This document shows, one piece after another, positions 1-9,459 of a DNA stretch of 64,000 nucleotides; position 1 is the stretch's first letter; every line of letters starts with the position of its first letter. The position numbers and the translations under genes are program-made. The stretch spans positions 558,001 to 622,000 of the forward strand of contig CAWASE010000001.1 of assembly GCA_963784675.1 (NCBI GenBank). Reading direction: 5' to 3'. Source of the DNA: SCTD01 sp963784675 (GTDB taxonomy: Bacteria > Actinomycetota > Actinomycetes > Mycobacteriales > SCTD01). The notes under the pieces were generated by a model. The model saw only the letters and a list, made by a program, of their open reading frames with translations, was not told the DNA's origin and made no database searches.

Positions 1-1527
1 GTCTGCGTGGGACGGCTGGCATCGGTGACGATGCCGACCGGCGTGGTGGCGGGGCGGTGCTCCAGCAGCATCGAGACGGCCTTGGGCAGCTGCCAGTCCC
101 GGCCCCTGCTGCGCGGGTTGTAGAAGGTCACGACGAGGTCGGCCTCGGCCACCGCGCGGATCCGCCCCTCGATGGCCGGCCAGGGCGTGTGCAGGTCCGA
201 CAGGCTCACGCTCGCGTGGTCGTGCCCGAGCGGGGCGCCCAGCAGGCTGCTCGCTGCCAGCGCCGCCGTCACCCCCGGCACCCCCACGACGTCGATGTCG
301 GTGCCGGCGACCTCCAGCGCGGGGCTGGCCATGGCGTACACCCCGGCGTCCCCCGAGCCGAGCAGAGCCACGGCGTGACCGAGCCGCGCCTGTTCGACGG
401 CGCTGTGCGCGCGCGCCTCCTCCTGACCGAGCCCGGTCACCAGCAGCCGCGTCCCCGGCCGCGCCAGATCGCGCACCTGATCGACGTACTGGTCCAGCCC
501 GACCCACACGGCGGCGCGGCGCAGCTCCTCGCGCGCGCGCGGCGTGAGCAGGTCGCGAGCGCCAGGGCCGAGCCCGACGAGCGCGAGCCGTCCGCGGGGT
601 CGCCGGCGCGCCACCGCCAGCGTCGCCATGGCGCTCTTGGTCTTCTCGACGACGAGCTCGCCCCCGGCCAGGACGGCCGCAGCCTCGGCGACGCTGGCCG
701 TGCCCAGGACGCGTAGCGGTTCCTCGCTCGGGTTCGGCACCTCCACACCGGCCAGCGCGTCGGCCGGGAAGGTGCTGAACGTCCAACCGCGCTCCTGGCA
801 GGCCTGCACGATGCCGGGCTCGTCGGCCTTGGCGTCGACCGAGACCACCGCCGCGACCGAGGCCGCCGACAGGCCGTGCGCCACCAGCACCGTGTCGACC
901 AGCGTGAGGACCTCGTGCGCGGAGACGCCTCGGGAGGCGCCGACGCCCAGAACCAGCGACGGCGGTCGCAGCACGACGGTGCGAGCGTCCGCGGGCTCCA
1001 GGCGGTCCGTCACCCGCAGCACGTGCTCGCCCTGCTCGCCGACCAGCAGCGGAGGCAGCGGCCAGCAGTCGTCGGCGCGCAGACGCACCGGTGCGCCGTC
1101 CAGCAGGGCCCGGCTCACGGCGGCGACGGCGCCCTCGACGGGCCAGCCGAGCGTGTCCAGACCGGGCAGTCCCGTGGCGTCGGTGGCCGTGGTGACGACC
1201 GGCTGTCGCCCCGAGGACGTCCGCGACGCTCGTGGCGAGCGCGTTCGCTCCGCCCGGCCACCGGGCGCTGTGCCCACCGAGCAACGAGACCGCGAACTGA
1301 CGCGCCTCGTCGACGACGACCACGGCCGGGTCGGCGGCCTTGTCCTGCAGCAGCGGCGCCAGCAGTCGCACGGTGGCACCGGCGGCGAGGAAGCACACGA
1401 GCGCGTCGCAGTCGGCGAAGGCGCTCGTCAGGTCGCGCACCTCGTACACCTGCGTCCCGGGCAGCGCGTCGCCGACGCTCCGGGCCGCCTCGCGTCCCGC
1501 CTGCGTGGTGACGACCAGACCGATCAC
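1..1527 (-). CDS. cobJ: CbiG-CobJ fusion: cobalt-precorrin-5A hydrolase / precorrin-3B C17-methyltransferase (3' end outside window)
   Basis: This is a bifunctional corrin-ring enzyme. The first 270 or so residues resemble CbiG, which opens the ring lactone and releases the C20 fragment: LLGGHS near residue 81, then a GGAN motif (usually contiguous as GGHxGGAN, here split by a short insertion) and a PSEEPLRVLG stretch near 260. From about residue 305 the protein is a SAM-dependent tetrapyrrole methylase (GLGPGARDLLT, GSGDAGVYAMA, VPGVTA, FYNPRSRGRDWQ), matching CobJ, which methylates C17 and contracts the ring. The GTG start overlaps the cobL stop (GTGA), so the two are translationally coupled. 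The frame is open to base 1; only the last part of the methylase is missing. Such fusions are known in actinobacteria. Confidence 0.9.
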   Translation of the reverse strand, partial: MIGLVVTTQAGREAARSVGDALPGTQVYEVRDLTSAFADCDALVCFLAAGATVRLLAPLLQDKAADPAVVVVDEARQFAVSLLGGHSARWPGGANALATSVADVLGATAGRHHGHRRHGTARSGHARLARRGRRRRREPGPAGRRTGASARRRLLAAASAAGRRAGRARAAGDGPPGARGRSHRRAATAVAGSGRRRLPRRLRARGPHAGRHGAGGARPVGGLGRGGGLGRRQGRRARHRAGLPGARLDVQHLPGRRAGRCGGAEPERGTATRPGHGQRRRGCGRPGRGRARRREDQERHGDAGGGAPATPRTARARRARPWRSRPAHAARARGAAPRRRVGRAGPVRRSGARSGAAGDAAAGDRARSGGGARAQRRRTGAARSRRGSARLGGRRGVRHGQPRAGGRRHRHRRRGGAGGDGGAGSEQPAGRPARARPREREPVGPAHALAGHRGADPRGGRGRPRRDLLQPAQQGPGLAAAQGRLDAAGAPPRHHAGRHRHRCQPSHAD

Positions 1528-2723
1528 GTGCGAACCCCCGAGACGACGAAGACAGGGTTGGTCGGCACCAGCCGGTGCCCCTCCCCCAACGGCTGCAGCC
1601 GGGACGACTGCAGCAGGACGGCCTCGGTGCGGTAGCCCGCCAGCAGCGCCAGCACCGGGCCGACCCGCTCCACCGTGGCGAGCGTGACGACGATGCGCTC
1701 CGGCCCACGGGCCACGACCGCCGCGAGGACGGACGGGCCGCCGCCGCCCACGAACGCGGCGTCCGGGTCCGGCAGTCCGGTCAGTGCCTCGGGAGCGCGA
1801 CCTTGCACGCTCTGCACCGAGACCTGCCAGCGCGCCGCGTTCTCGTGCAGGTGAGCGAGGTCCGCCTGCTCCACCGCGACGACCGCTGCACCGGCGCGCG
1901 CGCACTCGACAGCCACCGCACCGCTGCCGGCACCGACGTCCCAGACGAGGTCTCCCACCCGGGGTGCGAGCCGTGCCAGCGCCAGCGCCCGCACCTCGTA
2001 CTTGGTGAGCATCCCGTCGCGGTGGGTGAAGGCGTCGTCGGGCAGCGCCCAGCCGCGGGCGACAGCCGGGCCGGTCTGCCACGGCGCTGCCGCCGCCGAT
2101 ACCGCTTGCGCGTCGGGGGCCGAGGGGGCGGGCGGCAGCACGAGCACGACGTTCGGCTCCGCCCACGGCCCCGCCGCCGCGATCACGGCAGGGGTGCCGC
2201 GCACGACCCGTTCGTCGCCTGCCCCGAGCCGTTCGGCCACCACGAGCTCGACGTCGCCGGGAGCGACCTGTGCGACCTCGCGCGGCCCGGTCCGCGCGTC
2301 GGTCAGGACGGCGAGCTTGCCGCCGGCGCGCACCGCCGCCAGGCCCGGCGCCGGGTCGCGACCGTGCACGCTCACGACCCGCGCGTCGTCCCACTCGATC
2401 CCGACGCGGGCGAAGGCGAGCGCCACCGAGCACGCCGCGGGGTGCACGTCGAGGGAGACCCCTTCGGCGCGCAGCCGCCGCACGATGCCGAAGAAGCCCG
2501 GGTCGCCGCTGGCCAGGACGACCGTGCGCCCGGCCTCGGCCACCACCGCGCGGACGGCTTCGCGGACGTCGCCCATGACCACGGTGCGGGCGCCCGTCGG
2601 GACGGCGACAGCGGCCAGGTGGCGGGCGCCGCCGACGACGAGGTCCGCCTGCGCCAGCAGCGTCGTGGCCGCCGGTCCGAGCCCGGAACCGTCCAGGCCC
2701 AGGACCGCCACCGGCGCGCTCAT
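1524..2723 (-). CDS. cobL: CobL, precorrin-6Y C5,15-methyltransferase (decarboxylating)
   Basis: CobL methylates C5 and C15 and decarboxylates the acetate side chain at C12 of the corrin ring, using SAM. The protein is 399 residues, the usual length for the fused CbiE-CbiT form. The first half is a tetrapyrrole methylase (VLGLDGSGLG at the start, ASGDPGFFG near 90, HPAACSVALAFARVG). The second half, from about residue 225, is the CbiT-like Rossmann methyltransferase with DGMLTKYEVRALAL and DVGAGSGAVAVE. The ATG overlaps the cbiD stop (ATGA), and its own stop overlaps the start of cbiG-cobJ. The frame is intact. Confidence 0.95.
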   Translation of the reverse strand: MSAPVAVLGLDGSGLGPAATTLLAQADLVVGGARHLAAVAVPTGARTVVMGDVREAVRAVVAEAGRTVVLASGDPGFFGIVRRLRAEGVSLDVHPAACSVALAFARVGIEWDDARVVSVHGRDPAPGLAAVRAGGKLAVLTDARTGPREVAQVAPGDVELVVAERLGAGDERVVRGTPAVIAAAGPWAEPNVVLVLPPAPSAPDAQAVSAAAAPWQTGPAVARGWALPDDAFTHRDGMLTKYEVRALALARLAPRVGDLVWDVGAGSGAVAVECARAGAAVVAVEQADLAHLHENAARWQVSVQSVQGRAPEALTGLPDPDAAFVGGGGPSVLAAVVARGPERIVVTLATVERVGPVLALLAGYRTEAVLLQSSRLQPLGEGHRLVPTNPVFVVSGVRT

Positions 2724-3860
2724 GCGACCCACTCCGGGCGGGTGGCGGCAACCACGGCAGCGCCGGCGGGATCCACCAGGGCCACCTGCGCGGCGAGACC
2801 GCTGAACCGGGTGAGCACCTGCGCCACCGTGGCGCAGAGCAGGTCGCCCGCAGGTCGGAGCAGTCCTGCTGCCTCCCAGAGCTCGTAGCCGTGGCGGGCC
2901 GTGTTGGCGACGGTCACGGCAGCCACCGCGTCGTCGTCGCCGCCGACCTGACGCGTGATCTGCGCCAGCACGCCGAGGTCGACCTTGCTGCGCGTGTAGT
3001 GCGTCATCAGCACCCCCCCGGCGAGCTTGGTGAGCTTGCCTGCCATGCCGACGAACACGACCTCGGCGAGCCCGAGGTCCGCGGCCCGGCGCAGGGCGGC
3101 GCCGGTGAAGTCCCCCACCTCGACGAAGCACACCGGAGGCAGGTCCGGCAGCATCCGCATGGCTGCCTTCTCGGTGCGCCCGCCGGTCGCGAGCACCAGG
3201 GTCGGCTCGCCCTGGGCGGCCATCACCGCGACGGCCTGGACCACCGAGGCTCGCCAGGACTCGGTCGAGAACGGCCGGACGACTCCGGTCGTGCCCAGGA
3301 TGCTGATGCCGCCGAGGATGCCGAGCCGCGCGTTGGTCGTCTTGCGGGCGCGCTTCTCGCCGTCGGGCACGCTGATCGTCACCCGCAGCCCGCGGTCTTC
3401 CAGATCGACTGCTGCGGAGACGTTCTCGGCAATCATCTGTCGGGGAACGGGGTTGATGGCCGGTCCGCCGACCTCCAGGCCCAGGCCCGGCTTGGTGACG
3501 ACGCCGATGCCGACGCCCCCCTCCAGCAGCAGTCCTGGCTCGTCGCTCCAGCGGACGGTCGCCGTCAGGTGCGCGCCGTGGGTCACGTCCGGGTCGTCGC
3601 CCGCGTCCTTGACGACGACGGCCTCCGCGACGGCCGCCGAGACGTCGCACCGGGCCACCTCGAACGGGATCTGCGCGCCGGTCCGGCAGCAGCACGGTCA
3701 CGTGCGTCTGGACCTGCTGGGTGAGCAGGGCGGTCGCGGCCGCCTTCGCCGCGGCGGCGCTGCAGGTGCCCGTCGTCCAGCCGTTGCGCAGGGGTCCGCT
3801 GCGGACCTTGGCGGTCCTCGGCAGATCGGGCTCGCGCAGCTCCGGCCCGGGCTCGGTCAC
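2720..3860 (-). pseudogene. cbiD: CbiD, cobalt-precorrin-5B C1-methyltransferase, split by a one-base frameshift
   Basis: CbiD methylates C1 of the corrin ring. The N-terminus begins at a GTG (base 3860) 9 bases after a GGGGGA Shine-Dalgarno and carries the family signature LRNGWTTGTCSAAAAKAA, followed by VTVLLPD. The frame is then lost at about 3680-3686. The body continues in another frame (FEVARCDVSAAVAEAVVVKD, ILGGISILGTTGVVRPFS, GMAGKLTKLAGG, WVA end). Removing one C (GACCGG to GACGG on the minus strand) restores a continuous LLPDGAQIPFEVARC. No other damage is visible, so a base-level error or a very recent mutation is likely. A downstream start at 3658 would give a 312-residue product without the TTGTCSAAAAK signature. 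The stop overlaps cobL. Confidence 0.85.
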
Positions 3861-3876
3861 CGCCGGTCCCCCGTGC

Positions 3877-4707
3877 TCATGGCGCCGCGGCCGCACGCAG
3901 CGAGGCGTCACGAGCCTTGAGCTCGGCGCGCATGGCCTTGTCCTCGACCTTGCGGTGCTCGTGGAAGTGACCGGGGTGGTAGAGGTGCGACCGGGTGCCA
4001 CCAGCGGCGAGGGCCGGGCCGACGAGCACCATCGTGTGCTTGTACAGCTTGTGCTCGCGCACCTTGTCCGCCAGCTCGCCCAGCCTGCACTCGAAGACGA
4101 GCTCGTCCGGCCAGGTCGCCGCGTACGCCACCACGCACGGCGTGCTCTCGTCGTAGGTGCCCGCCGAGAGCAGCTCCTCCTGCAGCACCTTCGTGCGCGC
4201 AGCCGACAGGAACAGCGCCATCGTCGTCCCGTGGGCGGCGAACGAGCGGACGGTCTCCCCCACCGGCATCGGGGTCTTCCCGCCTTCCAGCCGGGTCAGC
4301 ACGACCGACTGCGCCACCTCCGGGATCGTCAGCTCCCGCTCGACGATGGCGGCGACGGCGCTGAAGCTGCTGACTCCGGGGATGACCTCGGTCGCCAGGC
4401 CCAGAGCCCGGCACAGCTCGTGCTGCTCCTGGGTGCCGCCCCACAGCGCCGGGTCCCCAGAGTGGATCCGGGCCACCAGCAGGTCTTCCCGCGCCGCCCG
4501 CTCGTAATGCTCGCGGATGCCCTCCAGGGAGTGCTCGGCCGAGTTGACGACCAGGGCGTCTGCACGCGCGTGCTGCAGGACGTCCTCGTGCACGAGCGAG
4601 GCTGCCCAGATGACGATGTCGGCCTCGGCGATGCGCTGAGCAGCCCGCAGCGTCAGCAGGTCCGCGGCGCCCGGACCCGCTCCGACGAACGACACCCGAC
4701 CGGTCAC
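3877..4707 (-). CDS. cobM: CobM, precorrin-4 C11-methyltransferase
   Basis: CobM is a 276-residue SAM-dependent methylase that adds a methyl group to C11 of precorrin-4. Typical tetrapyrrole-methylase signatures are present: VGAGPGAADLLTLRA near the N-terminus, HSGDPALWGG near residue 90, and VIPGVSSFSA. The GTG start is preceded by GGAGG and overlaps the cobI stop (GTGA), so translation is probably coupled. The stop lies 17 bases before the chosen cbiD start. The C-terminal tail after HLYHPGHFHEHR is short and charged and probably dispensable for catalysis. Confidence 0.95.
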   Translation of the reverse strand: MTGRVSFVGAGPGAADLLTLRAAQRIAEADIVIWAASLVHEDVLQHARADALVVNSAEHSLEGIREHYERAAREDLLVARIHSGDPALWGGTQEQHELCRALGLATEVIPGVSSFSAVAAIVERELTIPEVAQSVVLTRLEGGKTPMPVGETVRSFAAHGTTMALFLSAARTKVLQEELLSAGTYDESTPCVVAYAATWPDELVFECRLGELADKVREHKLYKHTMVLVGPALAAGGTRSHLYHPGHFHEHRKVEDKAMRAELKARDASLRAAAAP

Positions 4708-5429
4708 AGCTTTCCTCCACGCGTGGTGCGTCGCGCCGGGACGACGACGGTCGACAGGTACGGGGCGTCGGTCGGAGCACCGGCGGCCGGGCCGATCTGC
4801 TCGTCCGGCAGGCCCAGCGCGGCGCCGTAGACCGCGCCGTCCAGGCGTCCCGTCCGCGTGAGCACCTCCAGGACCGCGCGCATCTGCCGGCCGCCCTTGT
4901 AGGCCACGACCGAGTCGAAGTCGCGCAGCGCGCGTTCGAACACCTCGACACCCGCCGTCAACGGCAGCAGCGCGAGCGACTCGGTGCCCTCGCACAGCAC
5001 CGTGCCCGCGCGGGCGGCGAGGTCCTGCATCGCCGTGATGCCGGGCACGGTCTCGACCACGACCGCAGGCACCCGCTCGCGCACCGCGTCCGCAAGATAC
5101 GTGAAGGTGCTGTAGATGTTCGGGTCGCCGATCGTCGCGAAGGCCACCGTGCCGCCGTCGGTCTGCAGCTTCTCGGCCACGGCGTCGGCGGCCGCCTCCC
5201 AGGCGGAGAGACGCTCGGAGGTCGCCCCCCGGCGGTCGTCCAGCGCGAACACCAGGCGTCGGATCCGGTCGTGGTCGACGTGCGCGCGCACCGTCGCCTC
5301 GGCGCGTCCCTGCTCGACCGGGTCCATCACCGGGACGACGACGAGGTCTGCCTCCCGCAAGATGCGCACGCCCTTGACGGTGACCAGCTCGGGATCACCG
5401 GGACCCACGCCGACACCGATCAACCTCAT
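4704..5429 (-). CDS. cobI: CobI, precorrin-2 C20-methyltransferase
   Basis: CobI methylates C20 of precorrin-2, the committed step towards corrin. At 241 residues it has the usual length. It shows the family opening GVGVGPGDPELVTVKG, the AFATIGDPNIYSTFTYL loop near residue 100, and ETVPGITAMQDLAARAG. A separate single-domain cobI upstream of a cbiG-cobJ fusion differs from the actinobacterial CobIJ fusion arrangement. The ATG overlaps the likely true end of cobB, and the stop overlaps the cobM start. Confidence 0.95.
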   Translation of the reverse strand: MRLIGVGVGPGDPELVTVKGVRILREADLVVVPVMDPVEQGRAEATVRAHVDHDRIRRLVFALDDRRGATSERLSAWEAAADAVAEKLQTDGGTVAFATIGDPNIYSTFTYLADAVRERVPAVVVETVPGITAMQDLAARAGTVLCEGTESLALLPLTAGVEVFERALRDFDSVVAYKGGRQMRAVLEVLTRTGRLDGAVYGAALGLPDEQIGPAAGAPTDAPYLSTVVVPARRTTRGGKL

Positions 5430-6781
5430 GCGGCACCTGCCAGCGCGGCGGACGCCGCGCCACGAGCCGCTGCGCCAGGGACGGCACCCCGGCGGGGTGC
5501 AGGTGCACGTAGGAGGCGAGCACCCGCGAGCCGGTGGTGAAGCCCTCGTGGCTGCCGTCCGGCAGCTGCCAGGCCGGACGCGGACCGTGCCGCGGATCGA
5601 CCACGGTGCGGTGGAACTCGTGCCCCGTGACGGTCGTGCCCGCCGCGCCGGCGAGCGTGTCGACCGGGGCCGTGACGGTGCGGTAGCCCAGGGTCAGCCG
5701 CGGTGTCATCACCGCGCGGCGCTGAGCTGGCCGACCATCGCCACCCCGTCCAGGGCGGCGCAGAGCAGCAGCAGCCCGGCGCACTCGGCGTAGACCGCGG
5801 CCGTCCGCGGCGAGGTGCCGCCGCGCAGTCGCGCAGCAGCCCCTCGTTGGCCGCCAGCTGCTCGGCGTAGACCTCCGGGAAGCCGCCGGGGCAGCAGCAC
5901 CGCGCGGCACCGGTCGGGCAGTGCCTGGTCGCGCAGCGGGTCCACCACCACGACGTCGGCGCCGGCGGCCGTGAGGGTCTCGGCGGTCTCGGCGTACGCG
6001 AAGCTGAAGGCGGGGCCGCCGGCGAGCGCGACGACCGGCCGCTCGCGCACGGGCTCGGCGACCGGCGGCTCCCAGGGCCGGCACGTCAGGTCGGCGGCCC
6101 CTCGCGCGATCTCCAGCAGGGCCACCAGGTCACAGGCCGCCGCCACCACGCGGCCGAGCCGTTCGACGGTCGCGACCGCCTCGGGGGTGCGCTCCACGGC
6201 CGGCACCAGACCCAGGTGCCGTGAGGGGACGGCGACGTCCACGTCTCGACGCAGGACCCCGACGACGGGCAGCAGGCCGTGCAGCGCCTCGCGCAGCAGC
6301 TGTTCGTGCCGGTCGCTGCCGACCCGGTTGAGCACGACGCCAGCGAGGTCGAGATCCTCCTCGTAGCTGCAGAACCCGTGGACGAGCGCCGCGACCGAAC
6401 GGGACTGCGACGAGGCGTCGACCACCAGCACCACGGGCGCGCCGAGCAGGCGGGCGACGTGCGCGGTCGAGCCCTGCTCGCTGGAGCCGCGACCGTCGAA
6501 CAGGCCCATCACTCCCTCGACGACAGCGACGTCCGCCCCTGCCGCACCGTGCAGGAACAGCGGTCCGACGAGGTCCTCGCCCACCAGGACCGGGTCGAGG
6601 TTGCGGCCGGGCCGACCGGCAGCGAGGGCGTGGTAGCTCGGTCGATGTAGTCGGGTCCGACCTTGTGGGGGCTCACGACCAGCCCGGCCTGCCGCCACGC
6701 GGCCATCAGTCCCGTGGCGACGGTCGTCTTGCCCGCCCCCGAGCAGGGGGCGGCGATGACCAGGCGCGGCACTGCGGTCAT
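5395..6781 (-). pseudogene. cobB: CobB, cobyrinate a,c-diamide synthase, broken by at least four frameshifts
   Basis: CobB amidates the a and c side chains of cobyrinate using ATP and glutamine. The N-terminus (ATG at 6781) is clear: APCSGAGKTTVATGLM P-loop and KVGPDYID. The frame breaks at about 6637 (one C short; restoring it gives DPSYHALAAGRPGRNLDP). It breaks again at about 5890 (one extra C; removal gives LLPGGFPEVYAEQL), at about 5832 (one base short; the frame then resumes at TAAVYAECAG), and at about 5710 (one base short, leading into MTPRLTLGYRTV). A fifth near 5470 is possible, because a stop overlapping the cobI ATG lies in another frame. All catalytic-region motifs remain recognisable across frames, with no nonsense codon in the correct frame. 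This pattern suits indel errors better than old decay. Confidence 0.85.
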
Positions 6782-6788
6782 GGGCGCT

Positions 6789-7394
6789 TCACCACTCGAT
6801 CCCCCGCTGGCCCTTCTGGCCGGCGTCCATCGGGTGCTTGACCTTGGTGGTCTCCATGACCAGGTCTGCGGCGGCGACCAGCAGCGGGTCGGCATCGCGT
6901 CCGGTGATGACGACGTGCTGCCCCTCCGGGCGCAGGCTCAGCACCTGGACGACCTCGGCGACGTCGACCCAGCCCCACTTCATCGGATAGGTGAACTCGT
7001 CGAGCACGAGGAAGCGGTAGGTCTGCGCGGCGAGGTCGCGCTTGACCTGCTCCCAGCCCTCGCGCGCGTTCGCCGCGTGGTCGTCGTCGCTGCCGTGCTT
7101 GCGGGTCCAGGACCAGCCCTCGCCCATCTTGTGCCACACGACGGTGCCACCCTCGGCACTGTCCCCCAGGGTCTTCAGGGCCTGTTCCTCGCCGACCTTC
7201 CACTTCGCGCTCTTGACGAACTGGAAGACGCCGATAGGCCAACCCTGGTTCCACGCGCGCAGCGCCAGGCCGAAGGCCGCCGTCGACTTGCCCTTCATCT
7301 CACCGGTGTGCACGATCGTCAGGGCGCGATGGCGACGCTGACGGGTGGTGAGCCCGTCGTCCGGGACGCTGGCCGGGACCCCCTGCGGGCTCAT
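6789..7394 (-). CDS. cobO: CobO, cob(I)yrinic acid a,c-diamide adenosyltransferase
   Basis: CobO transfers the adenosyl group of ATP to the reduced cobalt of the corrinoid. The 201-residue protein is an intact CobA/CobO/BtuR-type P-loop enzyme: VHTGEMKGKSTAAFGLALRA near residues 29-46, IGVFQFVKSAKWKVGE, the LVLDEFTYPMKWGW strand carrying the acidic metal-binding residues, and VITGRDADPLLVAAADLVMET near the C-terminus. The ATG overlaps the stop of the chelatase ATPase gene (ATGA). The gap to the cobB start is only 7 bases. Confidence 0.95.
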   Translation of the reverse strand: MSPQGVPASVPDDGLTTRQRRHRALTIVHTGEMKGKSTAAFGLALRAWNQGWPIGVFQFVKSAKWKVGEEQALKTLGDSAEGGTVVWHKMGEGWSWTRKHGSDDDHAANAREGWEQVKRDLAAQTYRFLVLDEFTYPMKWGWVDVAEVVQVLSLRPEGQHVVITGRDADPLLVAAADLVMETTKVKHPMDAGQKGQRGIEW

Positions 7395-9412
7395 GCCGCT
7401 GCCCGTACGACACCGGCGAGCGAGTCGGCGGACAGCTCCTCCAGCCGGAGGGCGACCCCGCCGAGCTGAGCACCGAGCGCCTGCGCCAGGCCGAGCCGGA
7501 CGGGCCCGCTCTCGCAGTCGACGACGACGCAGGCGGCACCGCTGCGCGCCAGGTAGGCGGCAGCGAGCTCCGGCGCCGGCCCGCTGGTGTGCCGTCCGTC
7601 GGTGACGACCACGACCAGCGCGCGGCGAGCCGCATCACGCACCGCCTCCACGCGCAGCACCTCGGCAGCGCGCAGGAGCCCGGCCGACAACGGCGTCCGT
7701 CCGCCTGTCGGCAGGCCGGTGAGCCGGACGGCTGCCGCCTCCACGCTCCCCGTCGGTGGCAGCGCCAGGTCGGCGCCGGTGCCGCGGAAGCTCACCAGCG
7801 CCACCTTGTCGCGGCGCTGGTAGGCGTCGGTGAGCAGGCTCAGCACCGCGCCCTTCACCGCGGTCATCCGCTGCCTGGCGGCCATCGAGCCGGACGCGTC
7901 GACGACGAACAGCACGAGGTTGCCCTCGCGCCCCTCGCGGACGGCCTCGCGCAGGTCGTCGCGGCGCAGCGACACCCCTGCCCCGACGCGACCGCGGGCC
8001 ACCTGGTGCGGCGCGGCGGCCCGCAGGGTCGCCGTCAGGTGCAGCGCTCCGAGCCGTCCGACCGGGGTCCGGGATCCGGTGAGGCGTCCGTCGCCACCCT
8101 CGGTGCGCGAACGTCGACCGGCCGCGCCCGCGCGGCGGTTGACGCCCGGGACCTGCAGCCGCACGGGGGTGAAGGTCTCGCCCGCGGCAGCGGCGGGGAG
8201 GTCCTGGGCGCCGGGACCGGCCGGCTGCTCCGCACCGTCGTCGCCGGCCGGGTCGTCGGCGCTCTCCTGGGCAGACCCCTGGGTGTCCGCGGGACTCTCG
8301 TCGGCGTCGTCCGCTGCACCGTCGCTCGGCGACGGGTCGTCGTCCGGCGGGGGTGGCGGAGGCGTCGGGGCCCCGCCCTCGGGCGGCTGCGGCTGAGGGG
8401 GCACCGGCTCGGGCGGCACCGAGTCCAACGCCTGCTGCAGCTGCTGGTCGTCGAGCCCCGGGGCCTCGAAGGGCGTGCGGCGTCGCCGGTGCGGGAGGGC
8501 CAGCCGCGCAGCGGTGCGGACGTCGTCGGTGCCGACCTCGGTCCGTCCGCCCCAGGCTGCGAGCGCGACGGCGGCCTTGGCGGTGACCAGGTCCGCGCGC
8601 AGCCCGTCGACGTCGAAGGCGGCGCAGACCGTCGTGATCTCCAGAAGCGCGTGATCACCCAGGACGACGTGCGGCAGCAGCGCCCGGGCCGCCGCGATGT
8701 CGGCCGCGAGGCCGGCGTCGGCGGCGGCGTAGTCGGCGGCGAACCCCACGGGGTCGGCCTCGTAGGCCAACCGTCGACGGACGACGTCGGCGCGCTCCAG
8801 CGGTTCACGCGTCGCAGCGACCTCGACCGTGAGCCCGAACCGATCCAGCAGCTGCGGCCGCAGCTCGCCCTCTTCGGGGTTCATCGTGCCGACGAGCAGG
8901 AACCGGGCGGCATGCTGCACCGAGACCCCTTCGCGCTCGACGTAGGAGGTGCCGAGCGCCGCGGCGTCCAGCAGCAGGTCGACGAGATGGTCGTGCAGCA
9001 GGTTGACCTCGTCGACGTAGAGGACGCCACGGTGGGCCGCCGCGAGCAGCCCCGGCTCGTAGGCGGAGACGCCGGTGGTGAGCGCCTTCTCCAGGTCCAG
9101 CGAGCCCGCCAGGCGATCCTCGGAGGCGCCGACGGGCAGCTCGACCAGCCGTGCCGGGCGCGCCGTCGGCGACCCGTGCCGCGCCAGGTCCGGACAGCGC
9201 GGGTCCGGGGCGACGGGATCGCAGGAGAAGCGGCACCCCTCGACGACGGCGACCGGCGGCAGCAGCGAGGCCAGCGCTCGGACGATGGTCGACTTGGCCG
9301 TGCCCTTCTCACCGCGTACCAGCACGCCACCGACTGCCGGCGAGACGGCGTTGACGATGAGCGCGAGCCGCAGGTCGTCCAGGCCGACGACGGCGGAGAA
9401 GGGGTAGCTCAC
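7391..9412 (-). CDS. Cobaltochelatase ATPase, fused ChlI/ChlD-type subunit
   Basis: This is the AAA+ motor partner expected for CobN in cobalt insertion. It fuses a BchI/ChlI-like ATPase to a ChlD-like VWA protein in 673 residues. The Walker A is GEKGTAKST near residue 34, and the Walker B is LYVDEVNLL near 130, followed by VGTMNPEEGELRPQLLDRFG. A proline- and acid-rich linker spans about 340-420. The VWA domain from about 490 has the MIDAS motif DASGSMAARQR and ends with VTDGRHTSG. The GTG start overlaps the stop of a five-codon leader ORF that sits right after a cobalamin riboswitch. This is the first gene of the riboswitch-controlled operon. Confidence 0.92.
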   Translation of the reverse strand: MSYPFSAVVGLDDLRLALIVNAVSPAVGGVLVRGEKGTAKSTIVRALASLLPPVAVVEGCRFSCDPVAPDPRCPDLARHGSPTARPARLVELPVGASEDRLAGSLDLEKALTTGVSAYEPGLLAAAHRGVLYVDEVNLLHDHLVDLLLDAAALGTSYVEREGVSVQHAARFLLVGTMNPEEGELRPQLLDRFGLTVEVAATREPLERADVVRRRLAYEADPVGFAADYAAADAGLAADIAAARALLPHVVLGDHALLEITTVCAAFDVDGLRADLVTAKAAVALAAWGGRTEVGTDDVRTAARLALPHRRRRTPFEAPGLDDQQLQQALDSVPPEPVPPQPQPPEGGAPTPPPPPPDDDPSPSDGAADDADESPADTQGSAQESADDPAGDDGAEQPAGPGAQDLPAAAAGETFTPVRLQVPGVNRRAGAAGRRSRTEGGDGRLTGSRTPVGRLGALHLTATLRAAAPHQVARGRVGAGVSLRRDDLREAVREGREGNLVLFVVDASGSMAARQRMTAVKGAVLSLLTDAYQRRDKVALVSFRGTGADLALPPTGSVEAAAVRLTGLPTGGRTPLSAGLLRAAEVLRVEAVRDAARRALVVVVTDGRHTSGPAPELAAAYLARSGAACVVVDCESGPVRLGLAQALGAQLGGVALRLEELSADSLAGVVRAAA

Positions 9413-9426
9413 GCGCGCAGACTCAT
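9409..9426 (-). other. Five-codon leader ORF coupled to the chelatase gene
   Basis: Between the riboswitch and the chelatase gene there is an ATG with a strong GAAGGAAGG Shine-Dalgarno 5 bases upstream. It encodes only MSLRA and stops at a TGA that overlaps the chelatase GTG (GTGA). The chelatase GTG has no good Shine-Dalgarno of its own at normal spacing. Ribosomes may therefore load at the leader and re-initiate, which would let the riboswitch act by masking one ribosome site. This is an inference from spacing alone. Confidence 0.4.
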
Positions 9427-9459
9427 CGACGGCCTTCCTTCGGGGTCCGCGCCCCGGGT

